A DNA stretch of 64,000 nucleotides. Source: Closterium sp. Naga37s-1 (lineage: Eukaryota > Streptophyta > Zygnematophyceae > Desmidiales > Closteriaceae). A program made the translations under genes and the position numbers. Of this stretch, positions 33,668 through 44,700 are shown piece by piece. Where the stretch lies: positions 496,001 to 560,000 of the forward strand of contig CANJKZ010000511.1 in assembly GCA_947471745.1 (NCBI GenBank). The letters run 5' to 3'. The notes below the pieces were generated by a model. It ran no database searches. It worked only from the letters and a program-made list of their open reading frames with translations, and was not told where the DNA came from. Within the stretch, counting starts at the first letter, position 1; each line of letters begins with the position of its first letter.

Positions 33668-34831
33668 ATGGGTCGGACCACCTCGTTCTTCCCGTCCCGC
33701 CTACCGCGTCTCTTCGCCCTTCTCTCCCTGCTTCTCCTCGCGTCGCCGATAGCGCACCAGCTCGCCTCCGCGCAACCCGTTGCGCCGGGTGCCGTGCGCG
33801 GGAAAGCCGCGCAACCAACCGCGACCGCAACGACGAAGTCGGCCGACCAAGACGCGATCGCGAAGAAGCGGTTACAGCTGTTCCACGAAGTCGTGCAGGC
33901 GATTGCGTTTTCGCACGTCGCAAATGCGACCAACGGAACGATAATAACCCTACCTTCAACACCCTCGTCTGGGTCGACTATGGACCTCGCCGTCCTCGAT
34001 ACTGCGTCGTTCGCTGCAAATGGTATTAGCTATAAGGAGTTTTACTTACCGCCCGGATTAAACGTTCCTACGACCGAGTCTCAGGTGGTGTTACTGTATC
34101 AGAATTACCCTAATTTCACCGCGCCGTTTAAACCGCCGAAGGGTTACAAATACGCGGCCCAATTCGTGGGGCTGAGCGTGTACCCGTTTTCGATGATCAA
34201 CAGCGCGACTCTTGTCCAACCGCTGAATGTGTCTGTAACGGATTCAAACACGCCGATTCAGGTCTCCCTGGCGTTGGACGTTTACTTTCCGGATTTTTAC
34301 TTCTGCGTGACGTTTGACGCTGACGGTTTGCCGGTTAATTTTACAGTAACAACCGACAGGTCTCCCCCGCCGCCGTCATCTACAACTCCGGTCACGGGTA
34401 CCACCAACTACACCTGCAAATCTCCCGACCTAGGGGAATTTACCCTAGCCATCTCCCTCGAACCTCCTCCGCTATCTCCTCCGCCTTCCCCCGCTCCCCC
34501 CACTCCGCCCCCCCCTTCCCCCGTTCCTCCCCCCCCGCAACCCCTGCCTCCGCCATCCCCCGCACCATCTTCCAGCAACGACACTGTAGCACTCGCGGTG
34601 GGGTTATCCATTGGAATATTCTTCCTGCTGCTGGTTCTGGGCTGCCTCGCGTGGGTGTTTTGGCGATCGCATCGCAAGGCGAAGCTCGAGCAAATGGAGC
34701 GCGACGCGGAGAAGAAGCTGAATCTGGAGACGGCGCTGGTTGGCGGAAACCGCGCGCCTGCAGCTGGCGCGTCGAGGACGAAAGCGGTGATTGAGTGGGA
34801 GGAATCGCTGCCGTCCATTGATGGGATTTAA
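33668..34831 (+). CDS. DUF1191 family type I membrane protein
   Basis: A single exon of 387 codons starting at MGRTTSFFPSRLPRLFALLS, a clear signal peptide ending near ASAQP. The ectodomain (about residues 60-250) carries the DUF1191 pattern: GISYKEFYLPPGLNVPT, VVLLYQNYPNFTAPFKPPKG and YAAQFVGLSVY, with several N-glycosylation sites (NATNGT, NFTA, NVSV). A Pro/Ser hinge (about 265-305: PPPLSPPPSPAPPTPPPP) resembles cell-wall-associated extensin-like stretches. One membrane helix follows (ALAVGLSIGIFFLLLVLGCL), then a short basic/acidic cytoplasmic tail ending ESLPSIDGI. The molecular function of DUF1191 proteins is unknown; the layout suggests a plasma-membrane protein facing the wall. No relic copies lie around this intronless gene. 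Confidence 0.88.
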   Translation: MGRTTSFFPSRLPRLFALLSLLLLASPIAHQLASAQPVAPGAVRGKAAQPTATATTKSADQDAIAKKRLQLFHEVVQAIAFSHVANATNGTIITLPSTPSSGSTMDLAVLDTASFAANGISYKEFYLPPGLNVPTTESQVVLLYQNYPNFTAPFKPPKGYKYAAQFVGLSVYPFSMINSATLVQPLNVSVTDSNTPIQVSLALDVYFPDFYFCVTFDADGLPVNFTVTTDRSPPPPSSTTPVTGTTNYTCKSPDLGEFTLAISLEPPPLSPPPSPAPPTPPPPSPVPPPPQPLPPPSPAPSSSNDTVALAVGLSIGIFFLLLVLGCLAWVFWRSHRKAKLEQMERDAEKKLNLETALVGGNRAPAAGASRTKAVIEWEESLPSIDGI

Positions 34832-36217
34832 CGGCTGCACGAGCGGCTGTGATCCGCATCTGTCCACATGCATGCACATGCATCTATGTGCGTCTAGACG
34901 CGCTCCGGTTCCGGTTGCTTTCACGTGCAACATGCATTCACACATATCCACATGCAAGAGGAGGTGAAGAGGGGTTGAAGCAGCAGCATGCATGAGGAGG
35001 GGAATTGACTGACAGGAGGCAGTGCTGTGGTTAGCAGGAGATTCCAGTGGCAGTGGAGAAGGTTCCTGGAAGCTGACAGAGGGCTTGGGAGCTGTCAGTG
35101 GAGGTGGGAGGCGGCAGTGGAGGTGGGAGGCGGCATCAGCCTCTGGTGAAGGGATTTGCGATGGTGTGGAGTGATGATGGAATGGAGGGCAGACACGGTG
35201 GAGATGGTGGTGTGGTGTGGTGCTGTGTGGTGCTGTGTGGTCAGTGCAAGCAGTGCAGCTGATTTTGAAAATGGGAGGGAACGGTTGGAGGTGGGTATGG
35301 GGGAGGAGTACCGTAGATGCAGGCAGGTGCAGTTGCAGCAGCAGAAGCTGCAGCATGGCTAGGATTGCAAGCAAACGGGACAAATGCTCTAGGTTGATGA
35401 TACAAGCATGTAGTGGTGGAACACCGGGTTATGTAGGTTTGCCCTTTTTATATTACCATCCGTATTGTTTAACTGGTTACTGTGTGGCTTTGCTTTAGGA
35501 AATATGTTACCGTATGTCTGTTTGGCACTCGATATGTTTTACATAAAGTTTTTTATGTTGCTCATGTGGTTCCTTACCATTGCATGCACTGGCATCCGCT
35601 TACAGTGGTGAAGTGAGTACAGGAAGTGGTTTCCCAGTAGCGAAACATATTCTCGAATCTCGATGGCGAATAGCGAGTACAGAATTTGCATCCATCGGGA
35701 TTGGCCACGCTGGAGCCAACCTCTGACAGGTTGCGGTAACAGAGTTCGAGTTTTTTCGACCTTGTCGCAGATGGGTTCGAGTTTTTCCGACCTTGTTCGC
35801 TCCGACAATGGCGAAACTGAAAATGGCGTCAGCGTCACTTTTTGTTCCTCCTCTTTCAGCCTGATTCGGGAATCCAGTTTGTTGCTTTCTGGAATCCAGA
35901 AACCCTGAATTCCTCTTGGTGATTCCGTTCCGAACCGAAACCAATCTCTAGGTCGTTGCTGTTATGCTCGACTCATGGTTGATGATAGAAGCAGACCATT
36001 GTATGGTAGCTCACAGCAACTCCAAGTCCTGGTCCATTGTATAATTTTAACATGTCCTTAGGCCACTACAGCTTGCCGTTTTCAGAAGTGGCTATATTGG
36101 TACCCGCATTCTGGATTGTATCGGACATGGTGTGTCTAGACCGTGGTATCTTTAGTAATCTTAGCCAGCAGTGTCCCATTAACGAACGCTTAGTGCTGTA
36201 AGATCGCGTTTCCGGCA
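34832..36217. other. Intergenic between DUF1191 and ZRANB3-like genes
   Basis: Contains CATGCA-rich sequence (34868-34965), small G-rich tandem repeats (GTGGAGGTGGGAGGCGGCA twice near 35098-35136; GTGCTGTGTG twice near 35218-35240), and a doubled TTCGAGTTTTTTCGACCTTG-type unit near 35747-35798. No gene is supported. Confidence 0.5.
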
Positions 36218-37093
36218 GTGATGCGGACAAAAGAAGGATGGCGACATCTACTCGTCGCAGGGCCCGGATTCGCCAGTCGCAAAACGTCGCGAGCAGCTAA
36301 GGTGTTCGCCTGGCTGGTCGACGACGCTGACGAGTCGCAGGCGACATTTGGCTGCGATCAGTCGCCTGCAGGCGATCAAGCGCCGGTACGGGTGCCTGAT
36401 GAAGCACAACGGACGAATATTCCAACACAGGGAAAGCAGCTGCTTCCTGGGTCGACTCCAAAAAAAGCACAGGAGACCGAACGCACGGATCCTCATGAAA
36501 ATGGAATTCAGCAGTCGAAACATTATCAGAGCACCGAGTGCAGGATTCGCGAGGAGCTCGCGCAGAGCACAGACAGCACTGATAAACTGCTGCAGGTTGA
36601 AAATGAGATGTCTTGGGGACCGAGGGAGATAGAGAAGGGTCAAGTGGAACACAAGGAAGAGGGCACGATACAAGGATTAGGGAGCAGAGCAGCGGGGATA
36701 GAGCATCAGGGACCAGAGCAGAAGAGTCAGGTCTTGAAGAAAGCGTCAGAGGGCAGAGCATTGGTGCAGACAGCTGCTGAATGCGCATCAGTCAAGGCAG
36801 GATTTGCTGCCGAAGCGGGGGACAACAGTGAGGATTCTCTGCTGGTTTGTGAGAAATTGGAAAAGGCAAGCGAAAATTTACTGCTTGTCTGTGAGAAATT
36901 GCAAAAACCGAGTGAAGATTCGCTGCTGGTTTGTGACAAGTCTCAGAAACGAAGTGAAGAGTTACTGCTTCCGTTGGACGTTCAGGAGCGAATCAATGCG
37001 AATCGGCAAGCAGCCATGCAGAGGCGAGCAGAGAGGATGAGGCGGCAGGTGGACGGGGGAGAGGAGAGCGGGGATCATCATCATCATCAACAA

Positions 37094-37128
<35 letters not shown>

Positions 37129-38722
37129 GCAGCAGGAGCAATGCGACTACCAGCAGCGGCAACAGCAGCAGCAACAACAGCAGGCGCAGGAGCACCAAGC
37201 GCAGCAAAAGCGCCCAGTAGCTCCTCTGCAGGTGTCTCTAGAGCTCGTTTCAACAGAAGAGTTCTGTGTCTTTGCGGATTGGGACACAAGCGGAGCTGCT
37301 TACAAGGAGTACATGAGAAGGGTTGGAAGAGAAGCAAGCAGAGCGCCTGGCGGGCAGAACGGGAGAGAATCCGGCACTGGTCGAGGAAATCCGAAGGTGC
37401 CAGTGATTGGAGACGCAGCTAATACAGGGCATTCTAGTAACGAGAAATCAGTGCACCAGCGGGAAATTTCAGGAAGGCCGCAGAATGGCACGGAGGAGAA
37501 TGCAGGCAGCAGGGGCAGCAGGGGCAGCAGCGGGACGCGGTTGGACCATCAGACTGCTCTTGCGTTCTGCATGAGCTTCGTTAAGGTGATGAGACGTGGT
37601 GCTCTATCTTTGTTATTTGATCCTCAAGGGCAGTTTCTTTCTTGCATCGATTATGTTTTCATACAAAAAAGATTACGCCGTTACACAACGATGATGAATT
37701 CTTAATGGGCTGTTGCAGTTGCAAGGTCTTGCTCCTATATATTGTGAGCGATTTTTGACAATTCTCAAAGATTCGCCGAGACACTAGTTATTCAGCTAAC
37801 ACTTCTGCGATCCGATCCCGTTCACTGCAATGACAGGTTCGGCCAATCAGGTGGCAGCACGTGGCAACAGAGGCATCAAGGGGCATCACCCGCCTGGTGC
37901 CGGTCTTCCCTCTTCGCCTCTACGACTCCCTCCTCTTCTCCCTCCGCTCCATTCCTCCCTTCCAAGCCTTCCAACCCCTTCCTCCAAACCGACAACCAGA
38001 GCAGTGTGAGAGAGTGAGTGTGGGGGTGCGGATGCAGGGCGTGCCTGTGAGTACGCTAGGTGCGTTGAAGGAGAGGAAAGAGAGGGAGAGGATGAGAGGG
38101 ATGGTGGAAGCAGCAGCATCCGCAGCAGCAGAGGTCGGAATCAAAGGAGCCACAGCAACAGCGGTCACCGCAGGAGTATCTGTTAAAGTGAAAGCAGGAG
38201 GAGCAGCAGTGGCAGCAGCAGGAGGAGGAGGAGCAAGAGGATTAGGAGGAGGAGCAGCGGAAGCAGCAGCACCAGCAGGAGGAGAAGCAGGGGCAGGATG
38301 GGCAGGAATTTCAGCAGCAGAAGGCACTCATTTTTCACCTTCTCTCAACCTCGCCTGTCCAGCAAGTGACCTGGCAGTAGGTTCGGGGCAAGGTGGTTCG
38401 ACAAGGAGTGCGTTGGATCGGGAGATGGAGCAACGGCTGCCAATTCAGCTCCGGCGAGCACTGCTGCCGTTCCAGAGGGAGGGGGTGGCGTTTGCAGTGG
38501 GGAGAGGGGGGCGATGCCTGATTGCAGACGAGATGGGTGTGGGGAAGACCATCCAGGTAGACCATATACGTGTGTGTGTGGGTGTCTAAGGCCGTTCCAG
38601 AGGGAGGGAGTGGAGTTTGCAGTGGGGAGAGGGGGGCGATGCCTGATTGCAGACGATATGGCCGTCGGGAAGACCTTACAGGTGGGCTTGCCGCGAATTT
38701 GTTTGTTTGATGAGTTCTGCCC

Positions 38723-38797
<75 letters not shown>

Positions 38798-41700
38798 TGT
38801 GTGTGTCCGGCCGGCCTGCATGCCTCTGACTGCAGTGATCCGAGACTGACTCACGACGCACCTCCCACCCACACCCTCCTTCTGCCCCATCCACTGCAGG
38901 CCATAGCAGCAGTGGCGTGGTACATGGCAGAGGGCCCTCTCCTCGTTGTGTGTCCGGCGTGCCTCACACTACAGTACTTCCCTTGCTCCTATCCTCCTGT
39001 TGCCCCCTCTCGTCAGGCCATAGCAGCAGCGGCGTGGTACATGGCAGAGGGCCCTCTCCTCGTTGTGTGTCCGGCGTGCCTCACACTACAGTACTTCCCT
39101 TGCTCCTATCCTCCTGTTGCCCCCTCTCGTCAGGCCATAGCAGCAGTGGCGTGGTACATGGCAGAGGGCCCTCTCCTCGTTGTGTGTCCAGCCGGCTGAC
39201 ATGACATGCCTCAGCCTGCAGTGGACTGAGCAACTGCTTGTGGTATCTCCCACTCCTTCCCCCTCCCCCAGGCCATAGCAGCAGCGGCGTGGTACATGGC
39301 AGAGGGCCCTCTCCTCATCGTGTGCCCGGCATGCCTCAGGCTGCAGTGGGCCGACCAGTACAGCTAGCCTTAGCGCTGCCTCAAGAGGATTCAACTGGCT
39401 CTTCGCTTGCTCCCTGTCTCTCGTGTTCGGCCCGTCCATCCGCTTGCCCCGGCAGGCCATAGCAGCAGCGGCGTGGTACATGGCAGAGGGCCCTCTCCTC
39501 ATCGTGTGTCCGGCATGCCTCAGACTGCAGTGGGCCGAGCAGCTGGAGAGATGGCTGCCCTTCCTCCGCCCCTCCCAGATCCACATCGGTAAGCCTCCTG
39601 CCCTCCAGACCATTGGTCTGAAGAAGGCATTGTAAGCCGAAACCGGTTACCACCGAAGTTTTACACAAGATGTTTTTTCTACAAAGTACTACCAACAACT
39701 ACTGGTGTTGAATCCTAAGTTGCTGCCTCGTATAAGCCCAATGGCACCTAACTGGTGTCCTCTTCCGAGCAACAAGAGAGGCGGCTTCCCTTCTTACGCC
39801 CCTCCCAGATCCACATCGTTAAGCACCTGCCCTCCTTGCACCCTTTTCGTGTCCTAGCATCGATGATTTTCTTTACCTCTTGACTCCTTTGACTGCCTGC
39901 AGTGTTTGGCCAGAGGGACGATTTAGTGGAGGAGGACAAAGGGGAGAGGTCGCTCGTAGCTGGCACGGAAGATCACTCGAACAAGGCAAAGAGCTCAGGT
40001 GTGGTGAATCTTCAGGACCAGAGGGACGATCTAGTGTAGTGGGATCAAGGGTAGAATGCCAAGGGTGGGCTGGATGCAGCAGTAAAGCTACCTCCTTATG
40101 TGTGTTTGCTATAGCCCACCGTGGCAGACATTTGAGGGTGGGTGCACCATTTAACATCCGTATTCTCCCTCATTCACCCCTTTTAACCGTCGCACACCTC
40201 CTTGCACCTGATCTCGTGTCTGCCCTCATTGCACCCTCCTAGCGTCCCCATAAGAGCCCTAATAGTGGCAGAGCGTGTGAGGCGAGGTGGGTGAGGCACG
40301 GAGGTGGTGCGTGGACCATTCCAGAACCCTCCTCTTGCCTCACTTACCCCTCTCAACCGCCCCGCACCTTTTCTCCCCCCACTATGCCAGCCCCAGCAGT
40401 GGTGATCACGTCCTTCACCATGGCAGGGCGCCTACGACGAACGCTGATGAGGAGGCGAGGGGGATGGGGCATGGTGGTGGTGGATGAGGCACACGTGCTG
40501 AGGACTGCCAGGAAACCGTTTGACTGCCTGGAGGTGAGAGAATGCTTCAGGCCTCAACCTCTAGAACTTACGCCTTCAACCTTTGAACCGTCAACCTGAA
40601 ACCCTGGTGGGAGAGGTGGGGCATGGTTGTGGTGGACTAGGCACACGTGCTGTGCACTGCCAGGAAACCCTTTGACTGCCTGGAGGTGAGAGAATGTCCA
40701 CAACTCTCTCACTCACACCGTGACCCTGATATCCTGATGCTGGGTTGAATGTTGATGAGGCGGTGAGGAGGCGAGGGGGTTGGGGCATGGTGGTGGACGA
40801 AGCTCACGTGCTGCACACTGCCAGGAAGCCCTTTGATTGCCTCGAGGTGAATGAATCCCTGAACCCACCCCGAACCTTGACGGTAGGGGTGTGGCACGAG
40901 TTGGGTGGGGCATGGTGGTGGTGGATGAGGCTCACGTGCTGCGGAGTGCCAGGAAGCCATTTGACTGCCTTGAGGTGCGGAAGTACCTAAACCTTGAATC
41001 TCTTTATGCCTGCAACCCGAAATCTCGATGAGAGGTGAGGGGAACAAGGGGGGTGGGGCATGGTGGTGGTGGACGAGGCTCACGTGCTGCGCACTGCCAG
41101 GAAACCCTTTGACTGCCTCGAGGTGAGATAGAGGCAGAATGAGAAAGGGAGAAATAGTATGGGGAATGGATTCAATTCGACACGTGTCATTTCTGTAATG
41201 AAGCCATGCTCTGTGTCCACCTCCCTCTTTCTAAAGTGGCTGTGGATGTGATTCGGAACACAGAGGCACCTTCTTACTCAACACTCTTCTTCCCTTACTG
41301 CCTTCCCTTTCCACCCTCTCCTCCCCACCTCCACCACCACCTCGTCTCAGACTCGAGTGGTGGTGGAGGTGATTCGGCGCACCAAGGCACCAATCCAGTC
41401 AACTCAACTTCTGAGGCACCTCAAAAATAGGCACCTTTGGAGTCAACTCAAGACACATCTTCCCTGTCCACCCTCCCTTCCCGCCCGTTGCTGTCCTCCC
41501 TTCTCTCCCCACCTCTCCACGACCTCGTTCAGACTCGAGCGGTGGTGGACGTGATTCGATGCACCAAGCGAGCCATCCTGCTCACCAGCACCCCCCCTCT
41601 CTCCAGGCACTTCAACTCAATTCTCAACTTCCTTTATCGCCTTCCCTCTCCTCCCTTCCCTCCCCACCTCCCCACCTCCCCACCACCACGCAACAGACTC

Positions 41701-44700
41701 GAGTGGTGGTGGACGTGATTCGACGCACCAAGCGAGCCATCCTGCTCACCGGCACTCCATCCCTCTCCAGGCACGTTCCCGCACTCACCATGTGACACTG
41801 TAACGAGGTGACTAATGAGTCGACTCAAATGTCATCTCACCTCGCTACAGTGGCACCAAGCGAGCCATCCTGCTCACCGGCACTCCATCCCTCTCCAGGC
41901 ACGTCCCCTTTTCACCGTGTGACACTGTAACGAGGTGATGCTGCTGCTTCTGCTGCTGCTCATTCCCCACTCTTTCTTCTCCGCTCGCTGCTTATCCTTC
42001 CTAACAAGACTCTATGAGCATCTTCTCCCCCATCCCCTCCTCTGTGCTTCTCTCTATCTGCAGGCCCTTTGATATTTTCAACCTGGTCGACAGCCTCTTT
42101 TGAGCCGGCTCAAATGTTTCCCCCATCCCCTTCTCTGTGCTTCTCTCTATCTGCAGGCCCTTTGATATTTTCAACTTGGTCGACAGCCTCTTCTAAGCCG
42201 ACTCAAATGTTTCCACCATCCCCTTTTCTGTGCTACTCTCTACCTGCAGGCCCTTTGACATCTTCAACCTGGTCGACAGCCTCTTTTGAGCTGGCTCAAA
42301 TGTTTCCACCATCCCCTTTTCTGTGCTACTCTCTACCTGCAGGCCCTTTGACATCTTCAACCTGGTCGACAGCCTCTGGTAAGCCATCCCTCCCACTACC
42401 AGAGAGCCGAGCTTGAGAGAGATACATACATCAGGGTACTTCTCTCTCTCCCTGCGAGCTGGGGTTAGAGGCGCCTTTGAGGCGCCTTTTGAGGCGTATT
42501 TTGAGGCGCCTCAAAATACACCCCCCCTCCCTCCCAGAGAGCCGAGCTTGAGAGAGATACGTACATCAGGATACTTCTCTCTCTCCCTGCGAGCTGGGCC
42601 GTTCTCCTTGCCCTTTCTTCCATCTCTCTATCTGCAAACCTGTCTGGCCTGTCTGCTTGTCATTGTCCAGCCTTCTCCCCCCTGACTTCTCTCCAACCGT
42701 CTCCCCTTACGCTCGCTGGTTCACCTAGGCCTGGCCTGCTGGGCACGTCCAAGTACGAGTTTGCTCGCAACTACTGCGACAGGGGGAGGGACAGCAGAGA
42801 CTTCTCGAGGGGGATTCGATTGCGCGAGCTGCACATCCTGCTGTCGCACACCGTCATGGTGAGAGACGGGGGTGCTCGTGCTGTCACACATGGTCATGGT
42901 GAGGAGGAGGGATTTTCAGTCGACTCATAACACACCTGGACGGATACAATGACTGCTGCGACCAGGGGAGGGACAGTAAGAGGGACAGCAGAAACTTCTC
43001 AAGGGGGATTCGATTGCATGAGCTGCACATCCTGCTGTCGCACACCGTCATGGTGAGGAGGGGTTTTCCCAGGTGCAGAAGGGTGCTGTCACACATGGTC
43101 ACGGTGAAGAGGGGTGTGACGTGGTGAGGAGGGGGGGTGGTTGTGCTAGCCCGTTCTGCCACCTCAGGACAGCAGGGAATTCTCAAGGGGGATTCGACTG
43201 CGTGTGCTGCACGTCCTGCTGTCCCGCACCGTCATGGTGAGGAGGCGTTTTCCCAGGTGCGGAGGGGTGCAGTCACAGACCTTCATAGTGAGGCAGAGGC
43301 ACGAATCATCGTTTGAGCCTTTCCCTCTTGTTCTTTCTCCCTAGTCTTGTTCCTTCTCTTGTTCCAGATGATGCAAGCGATCACGTACTATGTATGTGTG
43401 TGTGGATGGACGTTTCTCTCTGCCCTGCTGCAGATCCGTCGGCTCAAGTCTGAGGTGGCACTGCAGCTGCCACCTAAGCGCCGCCAGGTCATCAGGCTGC
43501 GCCTTGAACCATCTGACGTGGCACTTGCGGTTCAGAGAGTTGCTGAGCTGGCAGGGGGTAGTGCTGTGGTGTATAGAGACAAAGAATCCAAGGATGTAGA
43601 TACAGAAGAGGGGGAGGATGGGGGAGAGGACAATGAGGACGGGGGGGAGGAAGGGGGAGAAGAGGAGGCAGGAGAGGAAGGAGAGGGTGAGGAGGATGAT
43701 AGGGAAGAGGGTGAAGGGGAAGAGGGTGTGGAACAGGGAAATTTGAAGGATCCGGAAGTGGAAAAGAGCAGTGAAAGAAACAGTGAGCGGAGCTGTGATT
43801 CTGACCCTTGTAAAACGGCGGATATCGTACAAGATAATAAGAAGGCACTTGTGGGTGATGCAAAGGCGGCCGAGGGCGGTAGGGGGAGGAGGATGAGGGC
43901 TTTAAGGGCTGAAGGGGGTAATTCAAATGCTGGTGGGGGGGATGTGGGGGGTGGAAGAGGTGGGGAAAGGGACGGAAAGGGGAGTGTGAGGGGTGGAAGC
44001 ATAAGAGGTGGAAGAGGGGGTGCAAGGGGTGGTAGGGGGAGGAGGAAGCAGGGAGCAGAGGAGAGGGAGGGGCGGAGAGGAGGGAAGGTTGGGGTTGGGG
44101 GGTTGAGCCCTGAAGAACTTGGACTGGCCAAGATGAGAGGGGTGGAAGAGTGGTTGAGTCACTGCTCGGTTCTGAGGGGTTGGGAGGGGTGTGAGGAGGG
44201 CGGAGAGGAAGAGGGAGGCGAGGGAGGGGTGGGAGGCGAGGAAAGGGGAGGAGAAGGGGTTGGAGGCGGTGGGGATGTGGAGGGGGAGGGACCAAGCGAG
44301 AGGAAAGAGAGGAGTGAGAAGAAGCACAGGGGAAGGAATGGGCGGATGGTAGAGAAGATGGTGATTTTCGCCCACCACCACGTGGTGATGGACGCCCTAC
44401 AGGCTGCTGTCTACCGCATTGCTGCTGCCAGCATTCTGAGGAGAGGCGATGATGAGGAGAAGGGGGGTGGGATGGATGAGGAGAGAGGGGCGGGTGAAGA
44501 GGTGGGGGGGGCAGAGGAAGTGGGGGGAGCTGAGGGAGAAAGGGAATCCCAGGGGGTGAGGGGAAGTGGAATGGCAGAGGGCGAAGGAGAAGGAGAGGAA
44601 GAGGAAGGAGTGGTGGAGATTGGAGGTGGGGATGCGGGGAGCAGGGGAAGGAGGTACGGCGACCCTGCCGAGCCTGCGTGCCGTACCAAGCCTGCCGAAC

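Noticed and set aside
43492-44381. Antisense Pro-rich open frames opposite exon 9
   Set aside because: Mirror images of the acidic and Gly/Arg-rich coding inserts of the helicase, with no motifs of their own.
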